From NCBI RefSeq assembly GCF_008642295.1, contig NZ_CP029190.1, positions 6,431,501 to 6,495,500 of the forward strand: a DNA stretch of 64,000 bases. Reading direction: 5' to 3'. Positions 53,090-61,629 of this stretch are shown piece by piece. This stretch comes from Streptomyces venezuelae (lineage in GTDB: Bacteria; Actinomycetota; Actinomycetes; Streptomycetales; Streptomycetaceae). The notes beneath the pieces are model-generated. The model was not told where the DNA came from. It searched no databases and was given only the letters and a program-made list of their open reading frames with translations. Position 1 is the first letter of the stretch; each line of letters starts with the position of its first letter. The position numbers and the translations under genes were made by a program.

Positions 53090-54655
53090 ATGATGCGCAG
53101 AGCCCTGAACTGCGGTGTGGTCCCGGCCCTCGCCGCCCTCGCGGCGCTGACCGGCATCGTCCCGGCCCAGGCCGAGGAGATACCCAAGGCGCCCGGCCAC
53201 CGCCTGGTCGACCGCTACGACGGCAGTCCGGCCGCCGCCGCACCACTGCCCGGCGAGGCCCCGCCGCAGCACCCGTACCTCGCGCCCAACGGCCGCAGCG
53301 GCATGCACGCCGACGCGGCCGGCAGCGCCACCGTCCCCTGGTCCGGCCCGCTCGGCCGGGCCCCCCAGGTGACCAGCAGGAAGATCGCCGCCCTGGGCGG
53401 GGAGTGCGCCACCGCCACCTTCGACTCGGGCGGTCGCCTGGTCACCGTCTGCGGCACCTTCTCCGGCTTCAAGGTCAAACTGCTGGACCCCCGTACCCTC
53501 GACACGCTCGCGGAACACCAGCTCCCGCAGCGCTCCTCGACGGTCGAGGCGATCACCTCGCTCGACTTCTCGAAGATCTTCAAGGACACCTCGGGCGGCG
53601 CCTACTTCTACCTGGACCACCAGGACCGCGCCGTGCTGGCCGACTCCCGCCAGCACATCCTGCGCCTCGCCCACAGCCGGAACCCGGACGGCAGCTGGAA
53701 GTTCACCGTCGACGACGACTGGGACCTCACCGGCGTCGTGCCGCACGACTGCGTGAGCTGGACCAACCTGTGGCCCAGCGGCACCTGCGACCCCGTGACC
53801 TCCGTGATGCCGGACTGGGACGGCCGGATCTGGTGGGTCACCCGGCTGGGCCGGGTCGGCACGGTCGACCCGGCGACCGGGGCGATCCGCCATGTCCGGC
53901 TCCAGGGCGAGGAGATCCAGAACTCCTTCTCGGTCGCCGAGGACGGCGTCTCCATCGTCTCCGACCATGCGCTCTACAGCTTCCGCGCCGATCCCGACGG
54001 CACCCCCCGGGTGCAGTGGCGGCAGACCTACGACCGCGGTACGGGAACCAAACCCGGCTCCGTGAACCAGGGTTCGGGCACCACCCCGGATCTGTTCGGC
54101 GCCGGCTACGTCGCCATCACCGACAATGCCGACGACCGGATGAACGTCCTCGTCTTCCGGCGCGGCGCCAACGTGCCGGACGGGCAGCGGCTGGTCTGCA
54201 CGGTCCCGGTGTTCGGCTCCGGGGCCTCGACCACCGACAACTCCCTGATCAGCTGGGGCAACAGCCTCGTCGTCGAGAACAACTACGGCTACGAGAACCC
54301 GACCAGCCTGCTCTTCGGCAAGAGCGTCACCGGCGGCGTCAGCCGGATCGACGTCCGCGCCGACGGCAGCGGCTGCGACACGGTCTGGGAGAGTGCGATC
54401 CGCTCGCCCTCGACCGTCCCGAAGCTCTCCACCGGCAATGGGCTGCTCTACTTCTACGAGAAGGAGCCCCATGTCCTGGGCATCGACGCCTGGTACCTCA
54501 CCGCGGTGGACTTCCGGACCGGCGAGCGCCGCTGGCGGCAGCTGACCGGCACCGGCCCGCTGTACGACAACAACTGGGCCCCGATCACCCTCGGCCCGGA
54601 CGGCACCGCCTACGTCGGAGTCTTCAACGGCATCGTGGCGGTCCGCGACAGCTAG
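53090..54655 (+). CDS. Secreted beta-propeller-like protein
   Basis: 521-aa exported protein. Signal peptide of about 26 residues ends VPAQA, before EEIPKAPGH. Repeated blade-like strands follow (e.g. GGRLVTVCGTF, DGRIWWVTRLGRVGTVDPATG, DGTAYVGVFNGIVAVRDS), as in PQQ/SMP-30-like propellers. Cys pairs suggest disulfides. Two ATG codons (53090, 53093) follow GGAGGAAG. The function is unknown; the fold assignment is inference. Confidence 0.85.
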   Translation: MMRRALNCGVVPALAALAALTGIVPAQAEEIPKAPGHRLVDRYDGSPAAAAPLPGEAPPQHPYLAPNGRSGMHADAAGSATVPWSGPLGRAPQVTSRKIAALGGECATATFDSGGRLVTVCGTFSGFKVKLLDPRTLDTLAEHQLPQRSSTVEAITSLDFSKIFKDTSGGAYFYLDHQDRAVLADSRQHILRLAHSRNPDGSWKFTVDDDWDLTGVVPHDCVSWTNLWPSGTCDPVTSVMPDWDGRIWWVTRLGRVGTVDPATGAIRHVRLQGEEIQNSFSVAEDGVSIVSDHALYSFRADPDGTPRVQWRQTYDRGTGTKPGSVNQGSGTTPDLFGAGYVAITDNADDRMNVLVFRRGANVPDGQRLVCTVPVFGSGASTTDNSLISWGNSLVVENNYGYENPTSLLFGKSVTGGVSRIDVRADGSGCDTVWESAIRSPSTVPKLSTGNGLLYFYEKEPHVLGIDAWYLTAVDFRTGERRWRQLTGTGPLYDNNWAPITLGPDGTAYVGVFNGIVAVRDS

Positions 54656-54675
54656 GGGAGTGCCCGCACGGCACC

Positions 54676-54714
54676 GCATCGCCCCGCCCCGGCTGTGCGC
54701 GGGCGGGGCGATGC
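54676..54714. terminator. Strong bidirectional terminator
   Basis: GCATCGCCCCGCCC (54676-54689) pairs perfectly with GGGCGGGGCGATGC (54701-54714): a 14-bp stem and 11-nt loop between two convergent genes. Confidence 0.8.
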
Positions 54715-54749
54715 AGGGCGTAGGAGTGGAGCGGGCGCCCGGCTCGTCG

Positions 54750-54923
54750 TTACTTGCCGGGCTTCTTCATCCGCTCGCCCGTCTTGGCCGCGGCCTCCTG
54801 CATCTTGCCGGTCATCTGCTCGCCGCGGCCTTCCGCCTCCATGCGCTTGTCGTCGGTCATATCGCCGACCGACTCCTTCATCTTGCCCTTGATCTGCTTG
54901 GCCTTCGCCTTGGCCTTGCTCAT
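54750..54923 (-). CDS. CsbD family stress protein
   Basis: 57-aa highly charged helical protein: MSKAKAKAKQIKGKMKESVG, then DDKRMEAEGRGEQMTGKMQ, ending MKKPGK. The KGKMKESVGDMT...EGRGEQ pattern defines the CsbD family, induced by sigma-B-type general stress in other bacteria. Start ATG 54923. It lies opposite several longer non-coding frames, so it is easily missed. Confidence 0.9.
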   Translation of the reverse strand: MSKAKAKAKQIKGKMKESVGDMTDDKRMEAEGRGEQMTGKMQEAAAKTGERMKKPGK

Positions 54924-55054
54924 GACGTACTCCTCGTGCAGAGATTTGGGACGGTTTGTCCGGATTCACTCTCTGTCGGTCACGGCGCGGGCGCAACCGG
55001 TGACCGCGGCGCCTTTGGCGCATCCCCCACGGCGGTGCGGGGTACCCGCACGGC

Positions 55055-56599
55055 ATGGACGACACCACCCCGGTGCGGGCCGGCGGCCCGCTCTCGCACT
55101 GGCTGGCCACCGCCCACCGGCCGCAGTACCCCCGCCTCGACCGGGACCTCGACGTCGACACCGTGGTCATCGGCGGCGGAATCGCCGGACTCGCCACCGC
55201 CCGGGAGCTCGCCGTCGCGGGCCGCGAGACGGTCCTGATCGAAGCGGACCGGATCCTCTCCGGCACCACCGGCCACACCACGGGAAAGCTCACCGCCCTG
55301 CACGGCCTGCAGTACGAGCGGCTGCGGCGCAGCGTGGGACCGGACGGCGCCGGACTGTACGCGGCAGCACAGCAGGACGCCCTGGAGCGGGCGGTCGCGC
55401 TCGGCGCCGACCCGGCCACCGCCCCGGGCTGCGAGCGGCTCCCCGCCCTCACCTACGTACGCGATCCCGAGCGGGTCGGGGAGATCCGCGCCGAGGTGAC
55501 CGCCGCCCGGGCCGCCGGACTCGACGCGCGGGTCGTCACCGAGACCGGCCTGCCCTTCGCGGTGGCCGCCGCCGTGTACCTCCCCGACCAGTTGCAGATC
55601 CACCCGGTCGCCTTTCTGACCGGCCTCGCCGAGGCCGTCACCGCCGCCGGCGGCCGGATCTTCGAGCAGACCCGGGCCACCGCCGTCGAGGAGCACGCCC
55701 GGATCCGGATCGAAACCTCCGCCGGGCCCGTCGTACACGCCGCCGAAGCGGTGCTCGCCTGCCACTACCCCCTGGTGGGGCCGGTCTCGCTGCTGGCCCG
55801 GCTCAGCCCTCGGCGCGAACTGGTGATCGCCGCGCCCGTCCCGGAGAACACCGACCCCCACGGCATGTATCTCACCCCGGAGGACCGGGTCCGCTCCGTC
55901 CGCACCGCCCCGTACGCCCCCGGACAGCGCCTGCTGATCGTCGCCGGGGAATCCTTCCGGCCGGGCGAGAACGGCAGCGTCGACCGGTGGGCCCGGCTGG
56001 AGAGCTGGGCCCGGGAGTCCTTCCCCGGATTCGGCACTGCGGGCGGGGTGCAGCGCTGGGCCGCCCAGGACGTGGACTCCGCCGACCACCTGCCCTTTGT
56101 AGGCCACCTCCACCCCGGCACCCAGCACCTGTACGTGGCCACCGGATTCGGCGGCTGGGGCCTGACCGGCGGCATCATGGCCGGCCGGCTGCTCACCGCC
56201 CATATCCGCGGCGGCCCCCGGCCGGCCTGGACCGAGCTCTTCGACCCCCGCCGGATGCCCCCGGCCCGGGAACTCCCCTCCCTGCTGACGGGGCAGGCCG
56301 CGGTCGCCGGGCACTACCTGGGCGACCGCCGCCACCTCGCCGGCCGGGAGGCCGCCGAGGCCCTGGAACCCGGCGAAGGGGCCGTCATCCGCGTCCACGG
56401 CCATCCCTGTGCCGTCCACCGCGACACCGAAGGCACCCTGCGGGCGGTGGCCGCCCGCTGCACCCACATGGGCTGCCTGGTTGCCTTCAACCAGGCCGAA
56501 CAGACCTGGGAGTGCCCCTGCCACGGCTCCCGGTTTGCCCCCGACGGCACCGTGCTGGACGGCCCGGCCGCCACTCCGCTCGCACCGAGGGAGCTCTGA
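55055..56599 (+). CDS. FAD-dependent oxidoreductase with C-terminal Rieske domain
   Basis: 514-aa two-domain protein. The N-terminal DAO-type FAD domain opens with VVIGGGIAGLATARELAVAG; a second FAD motif is ATGFGGWGLTGGIMAG. The C-terminal Rieske domain (about residues 425-512) has CTHMGCLVAFN and CPCHGSRFAPDG, giving both Cys-His pairs for a 2Fe-2S cluster. Family members probably move electrons or oxidise amines; the substrate is unknown. The small acidic/basic gene just after it may be co-transcribed. Confidence 0.93.
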   Translation: MDDTTPVRAGGPLSHWLATAHRPQYPRLDRDLDVDTVVIGGGIAGLATARELAVAGRETVLIEADRILSGTTGHTTGKLTALHGLQYERLRRSVGPDGAGLYAAAQQDALERAVALGADPATAPGCERLPALTYVRDPERVGEIRAEVTAARAAGLDARVVTETGLPFAVAAAVYLPDQLQIHPVAFLTGLAEAVTAAGGRIFEQTRATAVEEHARIRIETSAGPVVHAAEAVLACHYPLVGPVSLLARLSPRRELVIAAPVPENTDPHGMYLTPEDRVRSVRTAPYAPGQRLLIVAGESFRPGENGSVDRWARLESWARESFPGFGTAGGVQRWAAQDVDSADHLPFVGHLHPGTQHLYVATGFGGWGLTGGIMAGRLLTAHIRGGPRPAWTELFDPRRMPPARELPSLLTGQAAVAGHYLGDRRHLAGREAAEALEPGEGAVIRVHGHPCAVHRDTEGTLRAVAARCTHMGCLVAFNQAEQTWECPCHGSRFAPDGTVLDGPAATPLAPREL

Positions 56600-56606
56600 C
56601 GCCCCG

Positions 56607-56909
56607 ATGAGACCGATGAGACCGATGAGACTGAGACGACGCCACCACTTCCACACCGACCACCTCGGACACTCGGTCAGTGCCACCGTCCAGACCGGCC
56701 ACACCGTGGTGGTGGAGGTGCTGGTCGACGGCAAGGAGACCGGGCACGCCACCACCCGCCGCGATGTCCCGGTCACCGTCACCGTCGAACTGCCGACCGA
56801 TCCGCCCACCCGGGCCAGCGTCCGGGCCGCCGCCGGGCCCGGCGCCCCGGCCTGCCGGTTCGAGGCGCCGGACACCGGGCCGCGGGCCATGGAGCCGCGG
56901 CCGTACTGA
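56607..56909 (+). CDS. Hypothetical protein, 100 aa, with repeated start region
   Basis: Follows the oxidoreductase by 7 bp. The 5' end is a 9-bp tandem repeat producing three in-frame ATGs (MRPMRPMRLRRRHHFHTDHL). The middle (HTVVVEVLVDGKETGHA, then VPVTVTVELPTDPP) reads like a small beta-sheet domain, and codon bias supports coding. I recognise no family. The true start could be any of the three ATGs (56607, 56616, 56625). Confidence 0.7.
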   Translation: MRPMRPMRLRRRHHFHTDHLGHSVSATVQTGHTVVVEVLVDGKETGHATTRRDVPVTVTVELPTDPPTRASVRAAAGPGAPACRFEAPDTGPRAMEPRPY

Positions 56910-56962
56910 CCGAGCCGGACCGGGGCGGGCCGGGGCCCGGGTGGGGCGTGCGGCGGCTTGCC

Positions 56963-57610
56963 TCAGGCCGCCTGGGCTGTCTGGGCCGCCTGGGGGTCGG
57001 GCTCGGACAGCAGGCTGATCAGCGAGGTCCGAGCGCGGGCGACCCGGGACCGGACGGTGCCGACGGGACAGCCGATGGCATCGGCCGCCTCCGCATAGGG
57101 CAGCCCCAGGACCTGGGTGAGGACGAACGCCTCGCGGCGCTCCGCCGGGATCGCGGCCAGCAGCTCGGCCAGCGCGACCCCGTCCTCGAAGCCCGGCAGG
57201 CCGCGCGGCTGGGCCTGCTCCGCCGCCGTCTGCCAGTCGTCCCGGCCCGAGAGTCTGGGGCGGGCCGCCGCATGGCGCAGGCTGTCGATCACCGTGCGGC
57301 GGGCGATGGTCAGCAGCCAGGTGCGGGCCGAGGAGCGGCCCTCGAACCGGTGCAGGGCGCCCAGGGCGCGCAGGAACGTCTCCTGGGTGAGGTCCTCGGC
57401 GGCCTGCGGGTCGGCGCCGAGGAAGACGACGTACCGCCGGACGTCGCGGTGCAGGGCCCGGACGAACCGGTCCACCTGCTCGGGATCGCCGCCGCGGGCG
57501 TCCAGGGCCAGCCGGGTCACGGCATCGTCGGTGCCGGTCGCGGGTGCGGTGGTGGGTGCGGTTGCGGGGGTGGGGCGCGCCGGGCGCGCGGACATCAGGG
57601 TAGGGGTCAT
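56963..57610 (-). CDS. ECF-type RNA polymerase sigma factor
   Basis: 215-aa sigma-70-family factor with regions 2 and 4 only. Region 2: LHRDVRRYVVFLGADPQAAEDLTQE, then FLRALGALHRFEGRSSARTWLLTIARR; region 4: AIPAERREAFVLTQVLGLPY, then VGTVRSRVARARTSL. Start ATG 57610. The N-terminus is Ala/Pro/Thr-rich. No anti-sigma factor gene is recognised next to it; the following gene on the same strand is a DUF5134 membrane protein. Confidence 0.92.
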   Translation of the reverse strand: MTPTLMSARPARPTPATAPTTAPATGTDDAVTRLALDARGGDPEQVDRFVRALHRDVRRYVVFLGADPQAAEDLTQETFLRALGALHRFEGRSSARTWLLTIARRTVIDSLRHAAARPRLSGRDDWQTAAEQAQPRGLPGFEDGVALAELLAAIPAERREAFVLTQVLGLPYAEAADAIGCPVGTVRSRVARARTSLISLLSEPDPQAAQTAQAA

Positions 57611-57767
57611 CGCCTCGGGTCCTTCGTGAGGATGCGGAAGCCGGTGCGGCACGCGGAAGGGCGGCACCGGTGAGCGTCAAACGGGTACGGCGCCGGGCGC
57701 GGGAGGCGCACCGGGCCGATGCCCGGAGGGCGCGACGGGTCACGTCGGCCGTCCGGGAAGCCGGCTG

Positions 57768-58445
57768 TCAGCGGACAGCGGTCCCGGGCGGCGGACCCCG
57801 TGAGGTGATGGCATGGTCGAGGAGCAGCCGGCGCAGCGGCCGGGCCCGGCGTTCCCGGCGGACCCGCAGCCGGGGCGGCTGCGGATGCAGCGGCACGGGC
57901 CGGCGCAGCAGCAGCCACAGGGGCGTCAGGAACCGCCCGGTGAAGGAGCGCAGCAGCCGGAAGAGCGCCTGTTCCCCGTACGCGAGCCAGAGCCCGCAGA
58001 GCAGGGCGGCGAGGAGGTGGGCGGCCGTCATCCCGGTCGGGGACATACAGGCCATGTCGTGCCCCGCGGGGACGGCCCCGTCGGTCGCGGCCTGGCCGAT
58101 CTGGCCGGCATGGCCGGCGTGCAGGTGGTGGGCGGGGGCGGCGGACCCGGCCGCCGGCGGGGCACAGGAGCCCGGCGAGGGCTGGTGGCCGGACGGCAGG
58201 CCCAGCGAGAACGCGGAGTGGAGCAGGGCCTGGGCGGCGACCGCGGCCGAGGTGACCACCAGCAGTCCGCGTTCCCGGGCGGCGAGCAGCCAGGCCGCCG
58301 CCGCCGTCCCCGCGAAACCGGCGGCGATCGTCCAACCGGCCACCGGGGCACCCGACATCAGGACATGGCCCAGGGCTGCGAGCAGCACACAGACGGCTGC
58401 GAACACCGCAGCCCGCAACCCTCGGCACGCCCGGTCCGGATTCAT
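57768..58445 (-). CDS. DUF5134 family membrane protein
   Basis: 225-aa protein with five or so hydrophobic helices (e.g. LRAAVFAAVCVLLAALGHVLM, AAGFAGTAAAAWLLAA, TAAHLLAALLCGLWLAYGEQALF). His/Met residues cluster between helices (HHLHAGHAGQ, then GHDMACMSP), a possible metal-binding (copper?) site. Start ATG 58445. Upstream of, and maybe co-transcribed with, the ECF sigma gene (157-bp gap). Function unknown. Confidence 0.78.
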   Translation of the reverse strand: MNPDRACRGLRAAVFAAVCVLLAALGHVLMSGAPVAGWTIAAGFAGTAAAAWLLAARERGLLVVTSAAVAAQALLHSAFSLGLPSGHQPSPGSCAPPAAGSAAPAHHLHAGHAGQIGQAATDGAVPAGHDMACMSPTGMTAAHLLAALLCGLWLAYGEQALFRLLRSFTGRFLTPLWLLLRRPVPLHPQPPRLRVRRERRARPLRRLLLDHAITSRGPPPGTAVR

Positions 58446-58627
58446 GGCGGGGTCATCCTCGCACCCCGTCCGGCGGACCTCCACGGGGAACGCTCGACTC
58501 ATTCTCAAGCTCCGGCCGGACCGCCGGGATGTGACCATGGCCACCGGGCGGGCCGGGAACCCGGAGCCCGTCGGCAACGACAACTCCACTGCGCCGGACG
58601 GCGCGTGGGCGTGAGAGGGGGAGGGCG

Positions 58628-59950
58628 ATGGGGGATGCGCGGAGGTCCGCGCAGGCGGCCGGGGCCGAGGCCGGGGCACCTGACCTGGGCCGGGCAGGGG
58701 GTGCGGGCCCGGGGCGGGCCGGGCACCGGCTGACGGTCCTGCTGACCTGCGCCATGGCCTTCTCCATGCTGCAGCTGTTCCTGCTGGGTGCGCTCGGCCC
58801 ACGGCTGATGGACGAACTGGACCTCTCGCCCGTGCTGTTGGGGCTGACGACCACGATCGGCTTCGGAACCGCCGCGCTGCTCTCCCCGTCGGCCGGCCGG
58901 GTGGTGGACCGGATCGGGCCCCGCCGGTCGCTGGTACTGCTGCTCCTGGTGGCCGCGGTCGCGCTCGGGCTGATCGGGGCCGCGCCGGGGGCCGGGCTGC
59001 TGCTCGGTGCCGTGGCGCTGGGCGGACTTCCGCAGGCGCTGGCCAACCCGGCCACCAACAAGGCCATTCTGGCCGTGGTTCCGGCGGAGCGCCGGGGCGG
59101 GGTGACCGGGATGAAGCAGTCCGGGGTCCAGCTCGGCGCGTTCGCCGCAGGTCTGCCGCTCGCGGCGCTGGCCGGCGGACTCGGCTGGCGGGGTGCGGTG
59201 TGGACGGCCGCGGGCGCGGCACTGCTGACCGCCGGCTGGACCTGGCGACTGCTGCCCGCCGATGCGCCGACGGCCGCGTCGCCCAAGGCGGCCGGTGCCG
59301 CCGGTGGCGGCGCTGCCGGCGGGGGGCCGGGTGTGCATGTGGGCTGGCTGGCGGCCTTCTCGCTCTTCCTGGGCTGCGGTATCGCCTCGGTCAATACCTA
59401 TCTGGCGCTGTTCGGTACGGAGCGGCTGGACCTGGGCCCCACCGCGGCCGGCGGGCTGGTGGCGGTGCTCGGCGCGGCCGGTATCGCGGGCCGGGTGGGC
59501 TGGTCGAAGGCGGCCCGGCCGGGGCGCGCCGAGTGGCTGCCCGGCGGTCTGGCGGCCGGTGCGGTCGGGGCGGCGCTGCTGTTCGCCGGAGCGGCCGGGG
59601 TGGCCGGGGCGGGCGCGGGCGGGCCCGCGTTGGCCTGGACGGGGGCCGCGGCCATCGGCGTGTTCGCCGTCTCCGCGAACGCGGTCTCGATGGTGCTGGT
59701 CATGCAGCGGTCCGGGCCCGGGCGGGCGGGCCGGGACTCCGCCCTGGTCTCGGCCGGGTTCTTCGCCGGTTTCGCGGCCGGGCCGCCGCTGTTCGGGTGG
59801 CTCGCGCAGAGCGGACGGTACGGCGCCGGATGGCTGTTGGTGGCCTGCGAGTTCGCGATTGCGGCAGGCGTGGCGTACGTCTGGGCGGTACGCGACCGGG
59901 GTTTCCGCACGGACACCCGTACGGACACCAGGACGGGGACGCAGGCATGA
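58628..59950 (+). CDS. MFS transporter
   Basis: 440-aa permease with 12 predicted helices. The loop GRVVDRIGPRRSLVLLLL is the MFS A-motif between helices 2 and 3, and ANPATNKAILAVVPAERRGG is typical of sugar/organic acid MFS members. A hydrophilic Ala/Gly-rich N-terminus precedes helix 1. Its stop overlaps the start of the GH88-like gene (ATGA), so the transporter and enzyme are made together and probably share a substrate (inference). Confidence 0.9.
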   Translation: MGDARRSAQAAGAEAGAPDLGRAGGAGPGRAGHRLTVLLTCAMAFSMLQLFLLGALGPRLMDELDLSPVLLGLTTTIGFGTAALLSPSAGRVVDRIGPRRSLVLLLLVAAVALGLIGAAPGAGLLLGAVALGGLPQALANPATNKAILAVVPAERRGGVTGMKQSGVQLGAFAAGLPLAALAGGLGWRGAVWTAAGAALLTAGWTWRLLPADAPTAASPKAAGAAGGGAAGGGPGVHVGWLAAFSLFLGCGIASVNTYLALFGTERLDLGPTAAGGLVAVLGAAGIAGRVGWSKAARPGRAEWLPGGLAAGAVGAALLFAGAAGVAGAGAGGPALAWTGAAAIGVFAVSANAVSMVLVMQRSGPGRAGRDSALVSAGFFAGFAAGPPLFGWLAQSGRYGAGWLLVACEFAIAAGVAYVWAVRDRGFRTDTRTDTRTGTQA

Positions 59951-61629
59951 CGGGCGGCGGCGGCGATTGGGCGGAGCAGGCGCTGGATGCGGTGCTGGGG
60001 CGGGTGGCGGTGACCCGGGCCGAAGTCGGCGACCGGTTCCCGCTGTTCGCCGATCCCGGTACCGGGCACTGGACCACCACCCGGCGCGGCTCCTGGGCGG
60101 GCGGCTTCTGGGCGGGGCTGCTGTGGCTGCGGGCCCGGCACACCGGGGCGGCGGCGGACCGGGCGGCGGCCTCGGAATGCACCGCCCGGCTCGCCCCCTG
60201 GGCAGGGGCCGACACGGCGACCCGCGGGCTGATCCTCTGGTACGGCACCGCCCTCGCCGACGGCGACCCGGCCGCCGCGGACCTGCGCGGGCGGGCCGCA
60301 GAGGCCTGCCATGCCGCGCTGGACCCGCAGTTGGGCCTGGTGCCCTGGGGGTCGGCCCTGGGCGGCCCCCGCCTGCTGGCCCGCAGCGACGCGGTCCCGG
60401 GCATGGTTCCCCTCCTCGCCACGACCTCCGTCCCGGCCGCCGCCGCCCACCTGCACGGCCACCTGGACCTGTGCCTGCGCCCGCCACGGCGGGCACCCAA
60501 CGACGGCCCGGCTCCGGACCCCGGCAACCCCACCGCGCCCGGGCCCTCCCGTACCGAATCGCTTCGGCGCGGCGGGGAGTCGGAGCCGGGGCGGGGGCGG
60601 TTGCCGGCCGGCGAGGACTTCGGGCGGCCCGGCGCCCCGGGGGCGCGGATCGCCGGGCCCGAGCCCGCGCTGCCCGGCTTGCTGGAGCCCGGTGCCGGGG
60701 CCGGTGCCGGGGCCGGTGCCGGGTCGTCCCGTGCCGAATCGCTGTGGCGCGGCGGGGAGTCGGAGCCGGGGCGGCTGCCGGCCGGCGAGGACCTTGGTCG
60801 GCTCGGTCTCCCGGGGGCGTGGAACGCCGGGCCCGTGGCCGTACCGTCTGGCCCGGCAGGGCCCGGGGCCGGGCCCGCGCCGGCTCGCCCCGGCTCGCCG
60901 GAACCCGGGGCCGGGGCCGGGTCGTCCCGTGCCGAACCGTCGCGGCGCGGCGGGGAGTCCGGGCGGGGACGGGGACGGGGGCGGCTGCCGGCCGGCCAGG
61001 AGCTTGGGCGGGCCGGCCTCCCGGGGGCGGGGAACGCCGGGCCCGTGGCCGTAGGGTCTGGCCCGGCGGGGCCCGGGGACGGGCTGGGCCATGGGTGGGA
61101 GTTCGAGGCCGGGCACGGGTGGATGCGACGGGCCGAGCCCGGGAGTGGGTGGAGCCGCGGGCGGGCCTGGCTGCTGCTGGCCTGTGCCGACGGGCTGCGG
61201 TTCGCCCGTGAGCCCGGCGCCTCGGCGGCATGGCGGCCGGACCGGCTCGAAGCGGCGGTCCGGCAGCTGGTGCCGATGGGGCCCGAAGGGCTGGCGGGGC
61301 CACCGGTGCCCGCCGCGGACGAGGACCGGCCCGAAGGCCCCCTCGACACCTCCGCAGCCGCCATCACCGCCGTCGCCCTGCTCAAGCTCGCTCGGCAGCC
61401 CGGCCCCCGGCAGGCCGAGTACGCCCGCCGCGCCGAGGCGGTGCTCCGCCGGCTGGCCACCGCCCATCTCACCGGGCCCGGCCCCGGCTGCCCCGCCGGC
61501 ATGCTCCTGGACGGCTGCTACGACGCCGCCACCGGCACCGCACCCCGCCACGAGCTCGTCTGGGGCGACCACTTCCTGGCCCTGGCCCTCGCCGCGCTCA
61601 CCGGCCTGGCCGACCTCACCGAGGTGTAG
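59947..61629 (+). CDS. GH88-like (unsaturated glucuronyl hydrolase) enzyme with triplicated insertion
   Basis: 560-aa protein with the (alpha/alpha)6-barrel pattern of glycoside hydrolase family 88 and related enzymes. SWAGGFWAGLLWLRA (residues 49-63), the probable catalytic Asp148 in ARSDAVPGMV, GSGWSRGRAWLLL, DTSAAAITAVALLKLA and HELVWGDHFLALAL all match. Between HLDLCLR (about residue 178) and GWMRRAEPGSGW (about 395) sits an extra block of about 200 Gly/Pro/Arg-rich residues containing three copies of a 60-66-residue unit. Without it the length would be normal. Convergent with the acyl-CoA dehydrogenase, 14-bp overlap. Confidence 0.85.
   Translation: MTGGGGDWAEQALDAVLGRVAVTRAEVGDRFPLFADPGTGHWTTTRRGSWAGGFWAGLLWLRARHTGAAADRAAASECTARLAPWAGADTATRGLILWYGTALADGDPAAADLRGRAAEACHAALDPQLGLVPWGSALGGPRLLARSDAVPGMVPLLATTSVPAAAAHLHGHLDLCLRPPRRAPNDGPAPDPGNPTAPGPSRTESLRRGGESEPGRGRLPAGEDFGRPGAPGARIAGPEPALPGLLEPGAGAGAGAGAGSSRAESLWRGGESEPGRLPAGEDLGRLGLPGAWNAGPVAVPSGPAGPGAGPAPARPGSPEPGAGAGSSRAEPSRRGGESGRGRGRGRLPAGQELGRAGLPGAGNAGPVAVGSGPAGPGDGLGHGWEFEAGHGWMRRAEPGSGWSRGRAWLLLACADGLRFAREPGASAAWRPDRLEAAVRQLVPMGPEGLAGPPVPAADEDRPEGPLDTSAAAITAVALLKLARQPGPRQAEYARRAEAVLRRLATAHLTGPGPGCPAGMLLDGCYDAATGTAPRHELVWGDHFLALALAALTGLADLTEV
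60547..61085 (+). repeat. Three-copy in-frame DNA repeat inside the GH88-like gene
   Basis: Units begin at about 60547, 60727 and 60925 (offsets 180 and 198 bp, both multiples of 3). Each encodes a version of SRAESLxRGGESEPGR, LPAGEDLGR and GLPGAxNAGPVAV. A 12-bp minisatellite (GGTGCCGGGGCC, about 60690-60722) separates copies 1 and 2. The phase is kept, so the protein remains open. Confidence 0.88.

Noticed and set aside
54652..55452. 266-codon frame opposite the region holding the CsbD gene
   Set aside because: Arg/Gly-rich shadow frame; the 57-aa CsbD protein in another frame has family motifs and proper codon bias.
60690..60722. Short tandem repeat as a CRISPR-like array
   Set aside because: A 12-bp minisatellite with no spacers, in frame inside a coding sequence.
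58505..61303. 932-codon frame antisense to the MFS and GH88-like genes
   Set aside because: Low-complexity Pro/Arg/Ala translation with no motif; it exists because GC-rich repeats remove stop codons on the other strand.
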